From Cristatella mucedo (lineage: Eukaryota; Bryozoa; Phylactolaemata; Cristatellidae): 64,000 bases of DNA. The notes below the pieces were generated by a model that worked only from the letters and a program-made list of their open reading frames with translations, was not told the DNA's origin and did no database searches. The position numbers and the translations under genes are program-made. Location: assembly GCA_009760855.2 (NCBI GenBank), contig WPIO01000277.1, positions 62,001-126,000 on the forward strand, in the 5' to 3' direction. Shown here one piece after another: positions 57,984-64,000 of the stretch. The first letter of the stretch is position 1; each line of letters opens with the position of its first letter.

Positions 57984-60775
57984 GTCCATGCTAAAGAAGT
58001 ACAGCTCTATTAAAGTGGGCTATTTCTGAATGTCTACTATGTCACCGAACCGTAGGCAATCGATGATGCATTTTCAAGGTGACACACCCTCAGAAACGTG
58101 TCCTTCTGTAATAGGAAATTACAGTGTTAGCTGAATCGATTTAGTTTGGAGGCTACTTTGCGGAAATTCTCAGTAAAATTGCTTGTTGAGAGCTGGCTTA
58201 GGTAAGAATGAACGCCGGTCAATCTTTGCAGGAGGACAAATATCTATATTTTTGCACAGAGTGCTTACCCTCTATGGTATGAAGACGTTGCAGTTTTCAT
58301 CTGTTGATTCATCTTTGTTGTCTGCGTATGTGGAAAAATTTATCTCAAAGGTCTCAGCCAAACGAAACAGGCTTGACAGGAAATGGAAGGTCAGGGGCTA
58401 CTTAGTCACCCACCCAATTGCTACCCTAGAAAGATCTTGCCCATGTTGAGGGGGGGGACAAAACTTACGTTTGGGTACCGAATTCGCGTTATTAGGCATG
58501 CCATCTGAAATTCTCTAATGATTTTTTTTGCTTTCACCTAAGATTATTAGAGAGTTGTTTGTAAATAACAAATGGTGGCTCTGGGAGCAGGTATCTGACT
58601 ATAGGCTGTTGTATGCCATGCAGTATTACATGCAGGGGGAGTTTCAAGCTTATTCGTTTAGGAGAGTTTGCACTTTCATTATTGAAAAATATGACGCAGG
58701 TGCGAGCTGTTCGGCCTTGTTTCATAGTTTAATTGGTTGATTTTTCAGATGAACCTGTATAAAATTATGTTCCTTCCACTTTGCAATCATTCACCAAAAA
58801 GCACCTACCTTGTATTACAAGGGCTAAGGCCATAGCTTTAAAGTCTTGGGACTTTGAGCACCCCACGTGGGCTTTCCTGTGCAATTATTCCCAATGTTAT
58901 AGGGGTTGAAATTTGGACAATCAACACATACTAATAATATAAGATCATGGGATTCTTTGTAAAAAAAAAACTCCTAAGTAGAAAAAAATTAATCTCCATG
59001 TCTTTCAGGCGGTTTTTGCTCACCCTTCTCAGCAAAAGAGAATAAAGTGAAAAAAAAACCTCGGGATGCAAAATTATTGTGGCAGGTGATTTCTTAATTT
59101 TTGATCATGCCGATGATCTATCCGGCTCCTTACTCATATAAAGCTGACTCATTATTTTTGTTGTTTATAGCCGGGAATTTGGTGCTGCACCTGGGGGGGT
59201 AGTTTTTCTTCATTTGTCTTCTACCATCATCTGAAATTCCCAAAAAAAAAGGTTCTTATTTTAGTTTGTGTCTGCCACCTTTTCAAACAAATAAAAATAC
59301 CATCGAGCACCTGTATGGTTTTTCCGCTTCGTGAATTAGGAAGAAAACCCAATGTAGACGTATGAGCAATAGTCGGGGGGAGGAGTTCCCTAATGCATGT
59401 CTATATATAGGGGGACCTTATACATTGAGATCGATTCTCTAACTACAGATTGGCATCAGGTAACCCACCCCTGCTTCGAACAAGCAAGGGGCAATTAATT
59501 CAAACTGTGCAGCTAAGTGCAGTAGCCTTATGCTGCACCGAATGCAGCCATACCGGTCTGCTTGTTGTCATCATCTCGCTGCGCACGTGTAGCCTTTTCT
59601 TTGTGGGGGGTGGTGGAATTTGGTATAAGGTGGGGCCCAGAGTCTTGCAAGAAAGGTTTCCCTACCTCATTCTCTAATGCCTAGGCCTTTTAATGGAATC
59701 CATATGCGTGCGGCATTCGCTTTAAACTGGGGGGCCATGTATGTACTTTAGTGTAACCCCTAAGTTGCCTCGTTGCCAGTATATTTGGCATTATGTGATC
59801 GTATGTTGCAAAATTTTCAAAGTTACCTGGCTAGTTCGTTGTTTTTTCTGAAATTCATCAGGTCAGGATTTACCCTATTTTGCATACATTTTACAGCGGG
59901 CACTTTTTACACGAAAGAAACTAGATGTGCCCTTTTTTACAACATCCGAGTCATCCGGATTTTCACTAAGCCAGCACAAATTGAAAAAACCGCATATGCG
60001 TTATGTATGCTTGGAACCTGTTTAACATGTATCTTCCATTTACCGGTGCTGCTTTTCTGTGGGGGAATTGTGGTTTTTTCATGGGGGATTAGAATCGCGG
60101 GATATCTTCTGGTCCACCGGCTTTTGTTCACTGACATAATAGCAGGCCGTGCATATGGACCCATGTAAGTAAGACTAATAGCCGAAAAAAAAGCATAACT
60201 AAAAGTTGAGCTTATGTACAGATCAAAAAAGCAAAATCGGGGGAGCAGGGGGCCTGTGCTCTGCTTATGAAGCAGAAGGCTTTTTTTAAAGTTAGTTTTG
60301 TTTTTCCTGTTGGTTGAGCTTTCGGGTCCTGATAATTAACCTTTTTGCTACTAACCGTGCCGGTTTGGTCTAAGTATTTTTTATTTATTTCTGTCGGCTT
60401 ATTAAAAAAAAATATGTTACGCCACGGCGGCCCATGTTGGCCAGCAGGTATGTCACTATGAGTGTTTCGGGTTGAGATTTCCCTGAAAAGATTTAGTGTA
60501 AGTGCCAGATAGTGGGGGGGGCGGCAGTCCTTCGCCTAGCCTAAAAAACAAAATACGAGTTTCTCTGAGGTCACTTGATCCTTAGTGTGCTTATTATTAT
60601 AGTAGGCTGGCGCTTATACTTAGCAAACGTTGTAGCGGTCCGGTTTTAGTCCGATAGTACCAATTGATTCGCGGAAACTCATGCTCACAAGTTTGAGAAG
60701 CTTAAATAGTATTTGGGTCCAAATGTGTGTATTTACGGGCTAGGAGACAGGTTGTGGGTGGCTGCTTTGTGGGCC
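57984..60775. other. No certain gene; several unplaced open frames
   Basis: Plus-strand frames at 58183-58449 (QISIFLHRVLTLYGMK), 58528-58740 (IRELFVNNKWWLWEQVSDYR) and 59773-60168 (hydrophobic) show no known family and no joint frame. Homopolymer runs of G and A are frequent. I do not call them genes. Confidence 0.3.
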
Positions 60776-60865
60776 GTAAAGTGCCTAGGGGAAGAGATGA
60801 GACGTTCTCTTCTGAGGGCATAGCCTTTATCAAGTGCATTATGTAATATTATTTCTATTATTATG
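60776..60865 (+). mobile_element. LINE-A tail end with extra bases
   Basis: GTAAAGTGCCTAGGGGAAGA, GATGAGACGTTCTCTTCTGA, GGGCATAGCCTTTATCAAGT and ATTATTTC. Compared with other tails it carries several extra bases. Confidence 0.75.
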
Positions 60866-61334
60866 AAAGAGTGTTGTCTATGGGCGTTTTTTTTTTGGGT
60901 ATGGATGACAATGTATGTGTTTAAGTTAACTGGATTTTGCTGCTTCGTGATTTTCCAGCGGGCACACTATTGCTGGTTGCTTGGTCCATTTGCTGTCCAT
61001 AAAGAAAACCGTTGGGCTTCAGAAATCGGTTCGTTGATATATAAGAGGATATTGCAAAAGACATTTAATCCTGGCTTAGGGCTTTGTAGGCACCCGCTAG
61101 TGTTGGGCTTAGGCTTTGTGAGAGAGCGCAGGCTGTACTGCATTGATGACCATGGGAGTGACTGCTTTATAGGGTGCTGTCTTCTCTGTCCTTAATTTCC
61201 TTGCAGTGTTGGGCTTTTGGACAGGGCTTTAAGTAGTATCGAATGTGCTCAAATACCTAGCTGCTTCAGATGACCAATGCATGAGCATTTAGATCTTTGA
61301 TTGTTCATAAAGAAAGCATAATAGTGATAAATAA
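60866..61334. other. Nothing recognised
   Basis: A 110-codon frame (60863-61195) has no resemblance. Confidence 0.35.
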
Positions 61335-62095
61335 ATAATAATTCACTTGTGATAAAGTGCCCTCAGATAAATCTAATCTTTTTCTAGGCGCTTTCTTTTT
61401 GTGCAACGGAAACGGCGCGATTGTGGTAGCAGGTAGTGTGTGGTATCATATAATACAAAAAATAATGTCATTTATATAGCTTTTGCCCCAAGAGAACTTA
61501 ATCTCTATTGCAGGCGGCTTCCACATCTGGCCTCGGGGGCTGGAGGCCCCCAGTGGGGGCGGGGGGCCCTGTACTATAGTGGGGGGGGGGGGGGGCTCCG
61601 AGAGGAAACCTTCGTAGTCACGGTCCTTGTGCGGGGGCATCGAGCCGCACCTATAACCGCTCAGACCTTGAAACCAGAATGTTTGATAGAAGCAAAACAA
61701 GACATGAATAAAACAATTATTAGGCTATATAGTGGGGTGACATTTGCACAGAGTCTAGCAGTTTGTCAATAAAGCACCTAAAGGACAAAAAATCACAGGG
61801 GGGGGACCGCACTTAAAGGCACTCTCTTTGTTAGGTGCATCGTTTTAAGTTCTTTTTTTTAAATGGGATCAGCAAGTCCAATGGGATGGCGTGACAGATG
61901 TAAGTCGGGAGTGAGTTCCAGGCTTTGGAGTACTTACGAAAACTTTAGCTCAGCAGTCTCCAAAGGATTTTGAGGTTTGTACGAGGTTGGTATGGGTATA
62001 TGCAGTTAGATTTCCGAAAACTAAGCAGATTGGTATGTTGCTTTATATTGTATCATGCGATGAATCTGCTTTAGCTGCTCTTCGTAGGGGTGGGA
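61335..62095 (-). mobile_element. LINE-A, tail and C-terminus, interrupted by SINE-1
   Basis: Tail at 61335-61460 (CACTTGTGATAAAGTGCCCT, CTAGGCGCTTTCTTTTTGTG) and 61690-61800 (GGGGTGACATTTGCACAGAG); C-terminus to 62095 (GGGAGTGAGTTCCAGGCTTT, CTCCAAAGGATTTTGAGGTT, TTTGTACGAGG). Numerous extra bases against other copies. Confidence 0.78.
61470..61665 (-). mobile_element. SINE-1 inserted in LINE-A tail; contains G15 run
   Basis: Minus-strand order: ATATAGCTTTTGCCCCAAGA, GAACTTAATCTCTATTGCAG, TTCCACATCTGGCCTCGGGG, then the B-box area replaced by G-rich DNA with a G15 run at 61581-61595. The only clear minus-strand SINE-1 here. Confidence 0.75.
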
Positions 62096-63204
62096 CAATC
62101 GCGGTCCTGCAGTTCCTGCATGTTTCTGGCCGCGAGCATGATTGATTGGGCAGTTACTCAGCCATGAAACGGAAACCTGGTCCACGATCCTCTTTGTTAT
62201 TCGGTCTTCCTGCTCTCATGCATCCGCATAGGGCGAAGGGCTGCTGATTTTTCCCAGGTCGTGCAGCGCTGGAGCCACGATGGCATGTGCTCCCTCGCAC
62301 TGCGATGCCCTGAGTTTGAACGAATTCCTTATTATTAAAGCATTGATAATAATACTAAGAATTGGTGAAGGTGGGCCTAAATTTGGCCCATACCCATGGG
62401 AGGAATGACTTATGATGGCTTTCCTGATGTTGTTTTTCTTCTGAAAATCATCTGAGTTTTCTCTCTGCTCCATTGCTGAGCTTCTTATCATTATCCATAA
62501 TTTAAATAGTGATGTATTCTCCATCTGTAAACTTCCCCAAAAGACTAAACATGGGATGTCACTCTGAAAGAGTTTTGTATAGCACAACTTTACAGCCTAA
62601 GCTGGATGCTTTGCGGTATGCATTCGGTAGCCAAACAGACTTGCATCTCACACCCATTAAGAGGGAAAAAGTGGGAAAGCATAGCAGAGTGTCGGAGAAA
62701 ACCGGTTAGGTAGTTGGAGTGCCATGGCATGGAAGCGTAAGGCAGCCCAAAGGGGCCGCTCGGAAAGGGATGTACCCATATGAGTCTAATCGGCCAGGGC
62801 AGGAGAATAGTTTGTCAGTTGTATAAGAATCATAGAAGCCGGAGTGCCTTTCCACAGTTCTAGGACCTGCAGACGGTCCGATAGCTTCTATCGTCAACAC
62901 GGTGCTTTAAGCAGAGGAATAGAACAGCTAATTTATCTGGTCCATGTATTGACCTGAGGGGGACACGAATTGAGGCTGAAAAAAAACTGGGTGCAGCAGT
63001 TTCAGTTAGGGTATAGTGTATAGGGGAAGAGAAGCCAAAAAGCCGTGCCCGGCCCTATGTGTCAGTACAAGAAAACTTTTGCTCTATATCCTTTCTTGTA
63101 TCAACCGTCTAGACAATTCCATCTCTTGTAGCAAAGGGAGAGGGGCCACGTGGTCAAAAAATCTCTGGGACTTAAAACTCAACCTTGCCAAAATAAAATA
63201 TTCC
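62096..63204. other. Nothing recognised
   Basis: Anonymous; a 123-codon minus frame at 62216-62587 has no known resemblance. Confidence 0.35.
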
Positions 63205-63900
63205 TAGCCATTTGTAGTAGCCTGGTTCCTTTTTTTGGTATCCCAGCCAAAAGTAAATTACAATAATCAAGCCGAGACAGAACTAAAGGAGCCAGTTACA
63301 TTTTTATACATGCCACCATAAAGACAAGCTCCTTATCTTAGATATGGATCAGGCGTGATGGCTAGCTGTAGAAGCAGTCTTCTAAATGATGCTTTTAAAA
63401 TTAAGGCAGCTGTCGTAAACGAAGCATAAATTTTCGGGCTTGTGGTGATGGCGAAGCAACAGCATCACCTATTAGAAGAGGCCTTTTAACCCAGCCACAA
63501 GCTTAGGGTGTCCTATGAGCAGCAGTTCGGTTTTACTGTCATTTAGTTTGAAGAAATTTTTCCGACATCCAAGATCGAATGTCGGCAAGGCAAGAATTCG
63601 GTGTATCAGTTGCTGCTGCAGCTGATTTCCGACGCGGTTTGAATGGGACAAATACGCTGAGTACCGTCAGCATCTAAAAGTAATATCCTATTCCATGGGC
63701 CCTATCCGCTTTACACAGAAGCTGTGTAAAAAATGGAGAACATTTAAGGGACTTGAGGAGGGAACCCTTGAGGGGGACTTCACAGGTGACCCATCTCGTG
63801 TGTTGAAGACCTGACCCCTACACGACTCGGATTGAAAACTATCAGGCCAAGTGCGAATTAAACCAAGCCAGCACTCTGTCTGCTAGGACCGATGGTTTTT
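63205..63900 (-). mobile_element. LINE-B, reverse transcriptase region, degraded
   Basis: On the minus strand it repeats the order of 48600-49060: CTCAAGGGTTCCC, the area of the FYADD box (TACTTTTAGATGCTGACG), GACATTCGATCTTGGATGTC, ACTAAATGACAGTAAAACCG, and AGCTTGTGGCTGGGTTAAAA. Several indels. Copy ends at or near the window's right edge. Confidence 0.75.
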
Positions 63901-64000
63901 CTGGATATGTTAACCCTCCTTGAGCCTCCTCCCCTGCATTGCCCTCACCCCCACAGTCACCCACCTTTTATTTCTTAAGGATTCATCATTAATTTCGTAA

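Noticed and set aside
59773..60168. Hydrophobic 131-codon frame as a membrane protein gene
   Set aside because: T-rich sequence gives hydrophobic residues by chance; no family pattern, splice structure or conservation visible, and the sequence quality is doubtful here.

Overview
The window is intron-rich, repeat-dense eukaryotic DNA, almost certainly from an invertebrate metazoan. Evidence is GT-AG spliced exons with consistent phases, short coding exons in multi-kilobase introns, many degraded CR1/L2-like non-LTR retrotransposons, two tRNA-headed SINE families, and long (AT)n and (TG)n microsatellites. There are no bacterial operons, no CRISPR array and no complete virus. The species cannot be named from sequence alone. 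A fucolectin-type lectin domain followed by a Cys-rich segment in a receptor phosphatase resembles proteins known from molluscs and other marine invertebrates, but that is only suggestive.

One gene can be assembled. It is a plus-strand receptor-type protein tyrosine phosphatase (RPTP) with at least 16 coding exons between 12789 and 55051, about 737 codons. In order it encodes a fucolectin/F5-8C-like lectin domain (two exons), a Cys-rich EGF-like exon, a Cys-containing beta-sandwich (FN3-like) region over three exons, one transmembrane helix, a juxtamembrane segment, and a PTP catalytic domain. Visible PTP motifs are KNRFNNIIPY, GYINASYIN, the WKDHSVP loop and, across a splice junction, VHCSAGVGRTG. 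The extracellular exons mostly have phase-1 boundaries. The signal-peptide exon, the end of the PTP domain and any second PTP domain were not found. The last three exons each need one surplus base skipped to keep the PTP frame, so this is either a recent pseudogene or an assembly-error problem.

Regions: 1-12.8 kb has no recognised gene, only repeats and a CpG-richer stretch near 0.55-1.3 kb. 12.8-55.1 kb is the RPTP gene with introns full of repeats. 55.1-64 kb has no recognised exon; it holds repeat copies with many extra bases and an unassigned 224-codon minus-strand ORF (57.3-58.0 kb).

Repeats: LINE-A (CR1/L2-like; RT, conserved C-terminus and a 3' tail ending in ATT repeats) is present about 30 times in both orientations. 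LINE-B (endonuclease and RT with FYADD box) is present about five times. SINE-1 has a tRNA-like head and a 3' tail closely matching that of LINE-A, the hallmark of a SINE mobilised by its partner LINE. SINE-2 has a different tRNA-like head and a conserved non-LINE body. In this window 10 of 11 SINE-1 copies lie on the plus strand.
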